A DNA stretch of 43,993 bases from Thalassotalea_B sp049613795 (GCA_049613795.1 JBMZCX010000014.1:1-43993), one strand, 5' to 3'; positions 1 to 7,435 are shown, numbered from the stretch's first letter. The notes: generated from the sequence alone by a model not told the origin. Program-made: numbers and translations.

Positions 1-125
1 AGTTGAGGTGCTAATTCTGGTTGACGAGCAGCAGATTCTAAGAATTTACCACCTAATAAACCAAAACCAATAGCAGTACCTAAAGCACCAAGACCGATTA
101 GTAGAGCAACTGCAATAGCAATCAT
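1..125 (-). CDS. atpE: ATP synthase F0 subunit c, N-terminal part (cut by window edge)
   Basis: Membrane rotor subunit of the F1F0 ATP synthase; a ring of c subunits carries protons and turns the central stalk. Only the first 41 codons are inside the window. They read MIAIAVALLIGLGALGTAIG and onward, a first transmembrane helix rich in Gly and Ala, and then the polar-loop sequence ARQPELAP, whose RQP residues are the family signature for contact with F1. The start ATG at 125 has a GGAG ribosome site six bases upstream. It follows atpB by 81 bp in the order I-B-E, as in most bacterial atp operons. The proton-carrying acidic residue of helix 2 lies outside the window. Confidence 0.95.
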   Translation of the reverse strand, partial: MIAIAVALLIGLGALGTAIGFGLLGGKFLESAARQPELAPQ

Positions 126-206
126 ATTTATCTCCGATTATTTAAAGTTAAGTTAAAGTTAAAAATTTTTAGGGCGTCCTTACCCTCAACCATTAAGGTT
201 GACAAA
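126..206 (-). promoter_or_regulatory. atpB-atpE intercistronic region with hairpin and U-rich leader
   Basis: Between atpB and atpE there is a small perfect inverted repeat (TCAACC / GGTTGA, 186-202). It is followed on the minus strand by a pyrimidine-rich stretch with repeated AACUU units just ahead of the atpE GGAG site. In E. coli the atpE leader contains a U-rich translational enhancer (UUUUAACUGAAAC) that makes subunit c more abundant than subunit a. The resemblance is seen in sequence; the function here is inferred. Confidence 0.4.
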
Positions 207-977
207 TTAGTGATCTTCGTGAGCTAAACTAAGATAAACAATAGTTAGCATCATAAAAATAAACGCTTGTAATGGGATTACCAACAAATGGAACGCTGCC
301 CATAAAAAGTGTACTGGCAACTGGAATAAACCAATTGTAGCAATCAACAAGAAAATTAATTCACCTGCATATAAGTTACCAAATAAACGTAATGCAAGTG
401 ATAATGGACGTGCTAATAATGTTACTGTTTCAAGAATAAAGTTCACTGGGTACAAAGACCAATGACCAAAAGGTTGGGTAGTAAGTTCTTTAATAAAACC
501 ACTAATGCCTTTCACTTTAATTGAATAGTAAATAACAAGGGCAAATACACCTAATGCTAATGCAAAGGTCATATTTGGATCGGTGGTAGGTACAGCTTTC
601 ATATAGTGAACCCCCATTAATTCAAATATTTTTGGAATTAAATCTACAGGTACCCAGTCCATTGCATTCATTAATAATACCCATACAAATATGGTTAATG
701 ATAAAGGTGCAATTAATGGGTTAGTACCATGAAAAGTGCTTTTAACGCTATCGTCAACAAACTCAACAACCATTTCAACTGCACATTGCAGTTTTCCTGG
801 TACACCTGTTGTTGCTTTTTTCGCTACCGAGCGAAAAATAGTTAAAAAGACCAAACCTAAAAACACCGACCAACCAATTGTATCTAAGTGAATAGCATAA
901 AAGCCTTCACCGTACGTTAAGTTAGTTAAATGGTGCTTAATATACTCTTGGCTGGTTAATTCAGCAGCTGCAGACAT
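207..977 (-). CDS. atpB: ATP synthase F0 subunit a
   Basis: Integral membrane stator subunit that forms the two proton half-channels against the c ring. The protein has 256 residues with five or more hydrophobic segments. The block ARPLSLALRLFGNLYAGELI (189-208) contains the essential arginine (R197, equivalent to E. coli R210), and Q237 in IPLQAF is the conserved partner in the last helix. The start ATG is preceded by AGGA at suitable spacing. It lies between atpI (32 bp upstream) and atpE (81 bp downstream) and is very probably co-transcribed with them. Confidence 0.97.
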   Translation of the reverse strand: MSAAAELTSQEYIKHHLTNLTYGEGFYAIHLDTIGWSVFLGLVFLTIFRSVAKKATTGVPGKLQCAVEMVVEFVDDSVKSTFHGTNPLIAPLSLTIFVWVLLMNAMDWVPVDLIPKIFELMGVHYMKAVPTTDPNMTFALALGVFALVIYYSIKVKGISGFIKELTTQPFGHWSLYPVNFILETVTLLARPLSLALRLFGNLYAGELIFLLIATIGLFQLPVHFLWAAFHLLVIPLQAFIFMMLTIVYLSLAHEDH

Positions 978-1009
978 ATTAATATTCCTAATGATTAAAG
1001 TTTAAAATT

Positions 1010-1402
1010 CTAATGTTTTATAAAAAACGGTGTTAGTAATGGCATAACCACCACTAAACAAAAACTGGCAAAAAATGGTATTGGCAATATCGCTAAAAAC
1101 TTAAAGGCTAGCGCAAATAAAAAGGCCGTTAATACTATTTTTAATTTTACGCCACTATAAAAAGATTCCATGACCTTTTTTGACGATCTTGCACCCACAT
1201 AACGAAATGCTTTCAGTGCAAATACAATATTAGGGATTATCGCAACTACACCGCCAGTAAAAACTGATTGTGCGCTTGATAACCCCCAATAAAAATATGT
1301 TGCTACGGTACAAAGTAAAACAATTATCGTTGTTAAAATTATTTGCTTTAAAGCAAAAATTCTACCGGTTTTCGCTAATTCATTTTTAAATGGCGAGCTC
1401 AC
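1010..1402 (-). CDS. atpI: ATP synthase assembly protein I
   Basis: First gene of the atp operon. AtpI is a small hydrophobic protein that helps assemble the c ring and may affect magnesium uptake. I choose the GTG at 1402 as start, giving 130 residues beginning MSSPFKNELAKTGRIFALKQ. It has GGAG six bases upstream, and the length matches the family (E. coli 126). An in-frame ATG at 1480 would add 26 residues, but its codon touches the -10 hexamer of the predicted operon promoter, so it is unlikely to be transcribed. Four hydrophobic segments are visible, and the end is short and basic (FFIKH). The sequence is weakly conserved, as is usual for AtpI; position and length carry the call. Confidence 0.88.
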   Translation of the reverse strand: MSSPFKNELAKTGRIFALKQIILTTIIVLLCTVATYFYWGLSSAQSVFTGGVVAIIPNIVFALKAFRYVGARSSKKVMESFYSGVKLKIVLTAFLFALAFKFLAILPIPFFASFCLVVVMPLLTPFFIKH

Positions 1403-1479
1403 CAGTATCTCCGTACGATAACTTTCGTAAAACCTGTACCTTTTTAAAGTAATTACGTTAACTTTAAAAAGCCGACGCA

Positions 1480-1507
1480 AGTATACTTAATTCCAGCGCT
1501 AATGCAA
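1480..1507 (-). promoter_or_regulatory. Predicted sigma-70 promoter of the atp operon
   Basis: On the minus strand TTGCAT (1507-1502) is separated by 16 bases from TATACT (1485-1480), five of six matches to the -10 consensus. Transcription would start near 1473, leaving a leader of about 70 bases before the GTG of atpI. It sits just downstream of the parB terminator, so the atp operon has its own promoter. Confidence 0.55.
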
Positions 1508-1509
1508 CA

Positions 1510-1534
1510 AAAGAGGGCGCTGGTTGCCCTCTTT
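1510..1534 (-). terminator. Rho-independent terminator after parB
   Basis: Perfect nine-base stem AAAGAGGGC / GCCCTCTTT with a seven-base loop, 33 bp past the parB stop. In the minus direction the stem runs into CTTTTGTTG, a short U-rich tail. It separates parAB from the atp operon. Confidence 0.7.
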
Positions 1535-1566
1535 CTATACGATTATTTAGTAATTATTATGAATAG

Positions 1567-2448
1567 TTAAAACGAACTAAAGCGAGAAACTATACCGTCT
1601 AGCTCGTCCAAATTAGTATAAGCAATTACTAATTTACCTTTGCCTTTTTTATTATGTGAAATGCTCACTTGTGAACCTAGCTTCTCAGACAAATTTTGTT
1701 CAAGCGACTGTGTATCAGGATCTTTTTCGACGACTTGCTTTTCTTTTTCTGGCTGTTGTATCTTTTTAATTAATGCTTCGGTTTCACGGACATTTAATTC
1801 TTTTGCTGCTACGGTTCTTGCCGTAGTGGTTTGTAAATCGTTTTCTAATGCTAAAAGAGCACGCGCATGACCCATTTCTATATCGCCATGCTCAAGTAAT
1901 GTTTTAACATCTGGGTTTAGGTTATTTAATCGCAAAATATTAGTAACCGTTGTTCTTGACTTACCAACCGCGTCAGCGACTTCTTGATGGGTTAATTCAA
2001 ATTCGGTTAATAAACGCTCTAATGCAACCGCTTCTTCCATTGCATTAAGATCTTCTCGTTGAATATTTTCAATTAATGCCATTGCTACAGCAGCTTCATC
2101 AGGCACATCTTTAATTAAGCAGGGTACTAAATCAATTTCAGCCAATTGCGCAGCTCGCCAACGACGCTCGCCTGCAATAATTTCATAGTTATTTTCGCTA
2201 ATAGGGCGCACAACTATTGGTTGAATAATACCTTGAGATTTAATTGATGATGATAACTCTTCAAGGGCATCAGCTGACATATCTTTACGTGGCTGATATT
2301 TACCAGGACGTAATAATTCAATCGGTAATTTTTGTAATTCACTGGTATCAGCAGGTGATTGGGTACTATCTTCAGCTTCTTTTTTAGGTGCACTTGTTAA
2401 TAATGCATCTAAACCTCTACCAAGGCCTCTACGTTTTGACGGGCTCAT
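1567..2448 (-). CDS. parB: Chromosome partition protein ParB (parS-binding CTPase)
   Basis: Binds parS sites near the origin, loads as a CTP-dependent sliding clamp, and with ParA moves sister origins apart. The protein has 293 residues. After a basic start (KRRGLGRGLDALL, typical of chromosomal ParB) comes the ParB/Srx fold with the CTP/arginine patch GERRWRA (93-99) and ENIQRE (127-132). A helix-turn-helix spans roughly 150-175 (LTHQEVADAVGKSRTTVTN), and a C-terminal dimerisation domain follows a charged linker. The start ATG has AAGGA five bases upstream. It follows parA closely and shares its operon. Its likely targets are the two parS sites found inside recF in this window. Confidence 0.97.
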   Translation of the reverse strand: MSPSKRRGLGRGLDALLTSAPKKEAEDSTQSPADTSELQKLPIELLRPGKYQPRKDMSADALEELSSSIKSQGIIQPIVVRPISENNYEIIAGERRWRAAQLAEIDLVPCLIKDVPDEAAVAMALIENIQREDLNAMEEAVALERLLTEFELTHQEVADAVGKSRTTVTNILRLNNLNPDVKTLLEHGDIEMGHARALLALENDLQTTTARTVAAKELNVRETEALIKKIQQPEKEKQVVEKDPDTQSLEQNLSEKLGSQVSISHNKKGKGKLVIAYTNLDELDGIVSRFSSF

Positions 2449-2481
2449 AATTTTCCTTGCTGGATATTCGTAGTCATTTTA

Positions 2482-3279
2482 TTAATTAACAGCTTCTTTT
2501 TTGTTTTTCTTTTCTTGTTCTGTTTTTCTGATCAGCTCACCTGCCAAGGCTAAATAAGCTTTAGCCCCCGTTGATGATTTATCGTAATACATAACGGGAG
2601 CGCCAAAGCTTGGTGCTTCAGCTAAGCGTACGTTTCGTGGAATAACAGTGCGATAAACTTTGTCACCAAAATGACGTTTTAATTGTTCAGAAACATCATT
2701 AGCTAAGCGATTACGCGGATCGTACATGGTGCGTAAAATCCCTTCGATATGTAAATTACCATTCACCACAGAAGTTAATTGCGAGATAGTGTCCATTAGT
2801 GCTGTTAAACCTTCTAGCGCATAATATTCACATTGCATTGGAACAAGCACTGAATCAGCTGCAGTCATTGCATTAACTGTTAGCATATTTAATGAAGGAG
2901 GGCAGTCGATAATAATAAAGTCATATTGATTAATGATAGGCGCTAACGCGGTTTTTAAGCGCTGTTCTCTTGCATATACTTCCATTAACTTTATTTCAGC
3001 AGCAGTTACATCTGTGTTAGCTGCAATTAAATCATAAATACCGCTTGTATCTTTGCAAACAACTTCTTCAAAGGGCTTTTCTTCCACCAACAATTCGTAA
3101 CAAGTGGCATGTACTTCATATTTATCAATCCCACTTCCCATAGTGGCGTTACCTTGAGGATCGAGATCAATTAACAATATTTTTCGTTTGGTGGCAGCAA
3201 GTGATGCTGCTAAATTTACGGCGGTAGTTGTTTTGCCTACACCACCTTTTTGGTTGGCAACTGCGATTATTTTTCCCAC
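2482..3279 (-). CDS. parA: Chromosome partition ATPase ParA (Soj)
   Basis: Walker-type ATPase that coats the nucleoid and is released by ParB, giving directional origin movement. The deviant Walker A box KGGVGKTTT lies at residues 11-19, the switch motif DLDPQGN and the Walker B IIIDCPP follow; these are hallmarks of the ParA/MinD family. Of two in-frame GTG codons, I prefer the one at 3279, with GAGG five bases upstream; it gives the usual N-terminus MGKIIAVANQKGGVGKTTT and 265 residues. The GTG at 3285 overlaps that ribosome site and is less likely. parB starts 33 bp after it. Confidence 0.97.
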   Translation of the reverse strand: MGKIIAVANQKGGVGKTTTAVNLAASLAATKRKILLIDLDPQGNATMGSGIDKYEVHATCYELLVEEKPFEEVVCKDTSGIYDLIAANTDVTAAEIKLMEVYAREQRLKTALAPIINQYDFIIIDCPPSLNMLTVNAMTAADSVLVPMQCEYYALEGLTALMDTISQLTSVVNGNLHIEGILRTMYDPRNRLANDVSEQLKRHFGDKVYRTVIPRNVRLAEAPSFGAPVMYYDKSSTGAKAYLALAGELIRKTEQEKKNKKEAVN

Positions 3280-3423
3280 TAGCACCTCAAACCTTATTAT
3301 TGTTAGTTTTTTTCAAAGTTAATTATTATTATTCATTGGTTATTAAGACCAAATTATTAGCATACTTATTAATTGTAAGTCACTATTTGTGCTTTCAAAT
3401 TATTTTTAGAATAGCTACCTGAT

Positions 3424-3435
3424 GGGCTAAAGCCC
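3424..3435. repeat. Short inverted repeat GGGCT-AA-AGCCC
   Basis: Small perfect hairpin in the 189-bp gap between rsmG and parA. Extending it by one T-A pair gives a six-base stem. There is no clear U-run in the minus direction, so it is a weak candidate for a terminator or attenuator between rsmG and parA. The rest of the gap is AT-rich and could hold a parAB promoter that I cannot define. Confidence 0.35.
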
Positions 3436-3468
3436 AACCTATCAAAAATAATACTTTTAAAATATAGC

Positions 3469-4098
3469 CTATGAGCTTTGCTTAAGTTCAATTAAATGTC
3501 TTTCGCCCTGCAGTTTTGGTACTACAATGGGATGACTTGTTACCAAGTTAATACCTTCTGGTAACTGTAACAATTCATCTTCAGGGTATTGGCCTTTTAG
3601 CGCATAAAAACGGCCTGTTTCACCTGCCGTTAAATGTTTACACCAAGTTACCATATCATTAAGTGACGCAAATGCTCTGCTCAATACTCCATCAAATAAT
3701 GGTTCGGGTTGAAATTTTTCAACACGGCTTAATACAGGAGAAACATTATCAAGTTTTAATTGAAACACAACTTGGCGTAAAAATGTAATTCTTTTACCTA
3801 AACTGTCGAGCAAGGTAAATTCTTTTTCTGGATATAATATGGCTAAAGGAATACCCGGTAAACCAGGTCCTGTTCCGACATCAATAAAGCGTTCTCCATG
3901 TAAACAGGGCCCTACCATCAAGCTGTCCATAATATGTTTAATTAACATATCACTAGGATCTCTTACCGAAGTTAGATTATACGCTTTGTTCCATTTAACC
4001 AACATTTCAACATATTGAATTAATTGTGAAACTTGATTTTCTGTAAGCTTCAAGGTTGTTTGCGCTAGCAATTCAACCAATTCATTTTTTAATGACAT
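3469..4098 (-). CDS. rsmG: 16S rRNA (guanine-527-N7)-methyltransferase
   Basis: Methylates G527 of 16S rRNA with S-adenosylmethionine; loss gives low-level streptomycin resistance. The protein has 209 residues (E. coli GidB 207). The SAM-binding motif VGTGPGLPGIPLAI lies at about 74-87, followed by the acidic strand end LLDS (97-100), and the GidB-typical WNKAYNLTSVRDP is at 36-48. It lies 18 bp downstream of mnmG in the conserved mnmG-rsmG pair and precedes parA-parB, the classic origin-side order gidA-gidB-parA-parB. Confidence 0.97.
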   Translation of the reverse strand: MSLKNELVELLAQTTLKLTENQVSQLIQYVEMLVKWNKAYNLTSVRDPSDMLIKHIMDSLMVGPCLHGERFIDVGTGPGLPGIPLAILYPEKEFTLLDSLGKRITFLRQVVFQLKLDNVSPVLSRVEKFQPEPLFDGVLSRAFASLNDMVTWCKHLTAGETGRFYALKGQYPEDELLQLPEGINLVTSHPIVVPKLQGERHLIELKQSS

Positions 4099-4116
4099 TT
4101 AATAACCTAACAAAGA

Positions 4117-6006
4117 CTAAGCTGATTTACGTAATAAGCCGTGTTTTTTTAAATAAACTAACAATAATGATATTGCTGCTGGAGTTATACCTGAAATACG
4201 TGATGCTTTGCCAATAGTTTCTGGTTTTGCTTCAGATAATTTTGCGACGACTTCATTCGATAAACCTGAAATTTGAGCATAATTAAAATCAAGAGGAATT
4301 AATGTTTCTTCATGGCGCTTTTTCTTAGCAATATCATCAAGTTGACGTTCAATATAACCCGCATATTTTATTTGTATTTCAGCTTGTTCTGCTGCTTGTG
4401 TATCAGATAAAACAGGGCCTAAGCCATCAATATTCATTAAATCATTGTAACGAACTTCAGGACGACGTAATAAATCTTCCAAACTATTTTCACGGCTTAA
4501 TGGAGTTTTTACTAATTGATTAATTTGCTCAACCGATGGGTGATCTTTTTGGATCCACGTTGATTTTAAACGTTGGCGTTCAAGTTCAACATTCTCCATT
4601 TTTTCATTAAATCTTGCCCAACGCTGATCATTTACTAAACCAAGTTTACGACCAGTTTCTGTTAATCGAATATCCGCATTATCTTCTCTAAGTAACAAAC
4701 GATATTCTGCACGAGAAGTAAACATACGGTACGGTTCTTTGGTTCCTAAAGTCGCTAAATCATCAACCAATACGCCCATGTATGCTTGATCTCGACCTAA
4801 CACTAATTCTTCTTTACCTTGTACTCTTGCTGCAGCATTAGTTGCTGCTATCAACCCTTGTGCACCAGCTTCTTCATAGCCGGTAGTACCATTAATTTGG
4901 CCTGCAAAATATAAATTGTTAACAAACTTACTTTCTAACGTTTGTTTTAAGTCACGAGGATCGAAAAAATCGTACTCTATAGCATAACCAGGTCGTGTAA
5001 TATGGGCGTTCTCAAAACCTTTGATTGAACGCACTAAATCCATTTGCACATCAAAAGGTAAGCTTGTTGATATGCCATTAGGGTATATTTCGTGTGTGGT
5101 TAAGCCTTCAGGTTCAACAAATATTTGATGTGAATCTTTATCTGCAAAACGCATAATTTTATCTTCAATTGAAGGGCAATACCTTGGGCCTATTCCTTCA
5201 ATAACGCCTGTATACATTGGCGATCGGTCTAAACCATTGCTAATTATTTCATGAGTATTACTGTTGGTATGCGTGATAAAGCAAGAAATTTGCTTAGGGT
5301 GATCATCCCGCGATCCCATAAACGAAAATACTGGACGAGGATCATCACCTGGTTGTTCTTCCATTGCTGAAAAATCAAGGCTTCTTGCATCTAACCTCGG
5401 TGGTGTTCCTGTTTTTAAACGATCTATTCTAAACGGCATATCGCGTAATTTATTGGCTAAATTAACACTTGCAGGATCGCCTGCACGGCCACCTTGATAA
5501 TTATTTAAACCAATATGTATTTGGCCTGCAAGGAAGGTACCTACGGTAAGCACTACTGATTGTGCTTTAAACTTTAAGCCCATTTGCGTTGAAACACCAA
5601 CGACTTGATCATTTTCTAAAATAAGATCGTCGCAAGGTTGTTGGAAAATAGTTAGGTTTTCTTGATTTTCTAAATAACTTCTTACATATGAACGATATAG
5701 TGAACGATCTGCTTGTGCTCTTGTTGCACGAACTGCTGGCCCTTTACTCGCATTTAAGGTTCTAAATTGAATGGCTGAATGATCAATTGCTGTAGCCATT
5801 AAACCACCGAGAGCATCAATCTCTTTAACTAAATGTCCTTTACCAATACCACCAATGGCTGGATTACACGACATTTGGCCTAAAGTATCAATATTGTGTG
5901 TAAGCAATAATGTTTTACAGCCCATACGTGCTGAGGCAAGTGCTGCTTCTGTGCCTGCATGCCCACCACCAACAACAATTACGTCATAAGACTCTTGATA
6001 CCACAT
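4117..6006 (-). CDS. mnmG: tRNA uridine-5-carboxymethylaminomethyl modification enzyme, FAD subunit
   Basis: With MnmE it adds the carboxymethylaminomethyl group to the wobble uridine U34 of several tRNAs, using FAD, NADH and methylene-tetrahydrofolate. The protein has 629 residues, equal to the usual length. The FAD-binding dinucleotide fold begins VIVVGGGHAGTEAALASARM, and the family blocks CNPAIGGIGKGHLVKEIDALGG and GQINGTTGYEEAGAQGL are intact. The helical C-terminal domain ends in GITPAAISLLLVYLKKHGL and contacts MnmE. It is the left neighbour of oriC and is transcribed away from it. Its partner mnmE is also in this window. Confidence 0.98.
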   Translation of the reverse strand: MWYQESYDVIVVGGGHAGTEAALASARMGCKTLLLTHNIDTLGQMSCNPAIGGIGKGHLVKEIDALGGLMATAIDHSAIQFRTLNASKGPAVRATRAQADRSLYRSYVRSYLENQENLTIFQQPCDDLILENDQVVGVSTQMGLKFKAQSVVLTVGTFLAGQIHIGLNNYQGGRAGDPASVNLANKLRDMPFRIDRLKTGTPPRLDARSLDFSAMEEQPGDDPRPVFSFMGSRDDHPKQISCFITHTNSNTHEIISNGLDRSPMYTGVIEGIGPRYCPSIEDKIMRFADKDSHQIFVEPEGLTTHEIYPNGISTSLPFDVQMDLVRSIKGFENAHITRPGYAIEYDFFDPRDLKQTLESKFVNNLYFAGQINGTTGYEEAGAQGLIAATNAAARVQGKEELVLGRDQAYMGVLVDDLATLGTKEPYRMFTSRAEYRLLLREDNADIRLTETGRKLGLVNDQRWARFNEKMENVELERQRLKSTWIQKDHPSVEQINQLVKTPLSRENSLEDLLRRPEVRYNDLMNIDGLGPVLSDTQAAEQAEIQIKYAGYIERQLDDIAKKKRHEETLIPLDFNYAQISGLSNEVVAKLSEAKPETIGKASRISGITPAAISLLLVYLKKHGLLRKSA

Positions 6007-6145
6007 CGATTAACGACCTTTACTAAAGTTATTTAAAAATAAAAGGGCACGTATTTTAACTGTTTTTCGTGTTGAGGGGAATGATCATTTTCAATAAAAG
6101 ATCTCGTTCGGATCCTTTAATAATATATAAGATCTATTTAAAGAT

Positions 6146-6165
6146 CTTATTATTACTTATTATTA
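6146..6165. repeat. Tandem 10-bp repeat in the DNA unwinding element
   Basis: CTTATTATTA occurs twice with no gap. On the minus strand this reads as runs of TAA triplets pointing away from the DnaA box at 6180-6188. Confidence 0.8.
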
Positions 6166-6180
6166 GTAAATCGATTTACT
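6165..6180. repeat. Perfect 16-bp palindrome between unwinding element and DnaA box
   Basis: AGTAAATCGATTTACT is its own reverse complement. It joins the AT-rich repeat directly to the minus-strand DnaA box, sharing the final T with it. Confidence 0.8.
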
Positions 6181-6285
6181 GTTGATAAGTTATTTATTTT
6201 TAATTAATTCATCTAGTTATGACACATGTTAAGTTGTGATCAAACTTTGATCATCTTAAGTATAAGCTATGATCAAAAAGGCTAT

Positions 6286-6294
6286 TTATCCACA
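6286..6294 (+). promoter_or_regulatory. Perfect DnaA box in oriC
   Basis: TTATCCACA, the consensus high-affinity DnaA site. It lies on the mioC side of oriC, in the position of R4 in the E. coli origin. Confidence 0.85.
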
Positions 6295-6404
6295 AGTGAT
6301 TTTATTTTATTTTATATCAACTGAATAATAACGGTTAATTAATAGGTTATTCTTATAGTTATTCACATTATTGATTATAATTTAATTTAATTGTGAATAA
6401 GATA

Positions 6405-6860
6405 TTAATAACCTTGTATTAAAAGATCGTTATTTTGCTTTATCCACTGTTGCGCTACTTCTTCTTGATCTTCATCATCTAAAATATTTAATGTTTTTAG
6501 TTCAACTAACTCTTTGCAACCTTTTGTTTTTAATAGCTTTGATATGTTTTTTGCGGCGTAACAATAGGTATCATAACTGGTATCGCCCGTACCTATAACC
6601 CAATACTTAAGCGTGGATAGATCTTCATTGCTACTTTCGAGATCTGCTACAAAATTTTGAATATTGTCGGGGTAGTCACCAGCACCATGAGTTGAGGTGC
6701 AAATTAACCAAAAGGTATTTTCATGTGATATTTCAGAAAAACTTGGTTGAAAATGTAACTCTGTTTGGTGATTTAATGCGTTCAATGCTTCTTGGCAAGC
6801 TTCAGCAACATACTCAGTTCCACCTAACATACTGCCGACAATTATTTGGATATTGGCCAT
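6405..6860 (-). CDS. mioC: Flavodoxin-like protein MioC
   Basis: Short-chain flavodoxin binding FMN; in E. coli MioC is an electron carrier that supports biotin synthase in vitro. The protein has 151 residues (E. coli 147). The FMN phosphate loop is GSMLGGTEYVAEA near the N-terminus, followed by the STHGAGDYPDN and GTGDTSYDTYCYAAKN loops that hold the isoalloxazine ring. The ATG is preceded by AGGA. A perfect -10 hexamer TATAAT on the minus strand (6899-6894) lies upstream. As in E. coli, the gene points into oriC with no evident terminator before it, so its transcription may run across the origin. Confidence 0.93.
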   Translation of the reverse strand: MANIQIIVGSMLGGTEYVAEACQEALNALNHQTELHFQPSFSEISHENTFWLICTSTHGAGDYPDNIQNFVADLESSNEDLSTLKYWVIGTGDTSYDTYCYAAKNISKLLKTKGCKELVELKTLNILDDEDQEEVAQQWIKQNNDLLIQGY

Positions 6861-6928
6861 TGTTCATTCCTATTTAGCTATTTTGATGGCAATATTATAA
6901 GCATATAAGTTTCAATTTAAGTAAAAGA

Positions 6929-7435
6929 ATGAATAAAAAATTAAGCGGTTTTACCTTAATTGAGTTGGTTGTTGTTATTGTTATTTTAGGAGTTTTAGCT
7001 GCGACAGCTTTTCCTAAATTCATTAATTTAGCATCAGATGCGCGTATTAGCGTTATTACTCAATTAAAAGTAAGTACTAAATCGGCCAATGACTTACTCT
7101 TTTTAAAGAGTAAAATGTCGAGTTATTCAACCCAGCCAGTACCTAATAGAGCCGATTTAATTGATGTTGATTTAAATAATGATGGTATTTTTGATATCAA
7201 TGGAAGCATAGATGTTCGCTTAAAGTGGGGGTATTTAGATAATACTGATATTGCTAAACGAATTGATTTTTCTGATGAATTTTCTTTAACTGAAGAAGGT
7301 ATTGAACATACTTATGTAGGCTACGATTTAAATAAAAATAGTAATGTAAAAGACGATAATTGTTATTTTAGCTACACTCAAGCAAGCGATGCAGACACAC
7401 CGCCTGTGTATGAAATTATTGATTCAGGTTGCTAA
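6929..7435 (+). CDS. Type IV prepilin-like protein (MSHA/type II pseudopilin class)
   Basis: Prepilin of 168 residues. Leader MNKKLSG is followed by the prepilin peptidase site G-FTLIE (cut after G7; the new N-terminal Phe is methylated; Glu at +5) and one hydrophobic helix to about residue 28. The globular part has a calcium-type loop DLNNDGIFD (81-89) in the DxNxDGxxD pattern, and two cysteines, C145 and C168, placed to form the C-terminal disulfide loop common in pilins. It is a single gene on the plus strand between mioC and mnmE, with no assembly genes beside it. The ribosome site is weak. It resembles MshA/MshB-type minor pilins; the exact role is unknown. Confidence 0.8.
   Translation: MNKKLSGFTLIELVVVIVILGVLAATAFPKFINLASDARISVITQLKVSTKSANDLLFLKSKMSSYSTQPVPNRADLIDVDLNNDGIFDINGSIDVRLKWGYLDNTDIAKRIDFSDEFSLTEEGIEHTYVGYDLNKNSNVKDDNCYFSYTQASDADTPPVYEIIDSGC

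Larger units (their letters stand above)
6083..6400. other. oriC: Chromosomal replication origin oriC
   Basis: This is the 398-bp gene-free gap between mnmG and mioC, the oriC position in E. coli and Vibrio. Eight GATC (Dam/SeqA) sites lie within 192 bp, at 6083, 6100, 6111, 6131, 6143, 6238, 6249 and 6271. An unwinding region at about 6120-6166 contains 13-mer-like GATCTATTT and GATCTTATTATTA, close to the E. coli L and R 13-mers. DnaA boxes: perfect TTATCCACA (6286-6294, plus strand), and TTATCAACA (6180-6188, minus), TTATTCACA (6359-6367, plus) and TTATTCACA (6392-6400, minus), each one base off consensus. Nothing protein-coding is seen in the gap. Confidence 0.9.

Noticed and set aside
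3424..3435. GGGCTAAAGCCC as a terminator of rsmG
   Set aside because: Short stem and no U-run in the minus direction; kept only as a weak repeat.
6007..6060. Extra DnaA boxes close to the mnmG start
   Set aside because: No 9-mer within one mismatch of TTATCCACA was found there.
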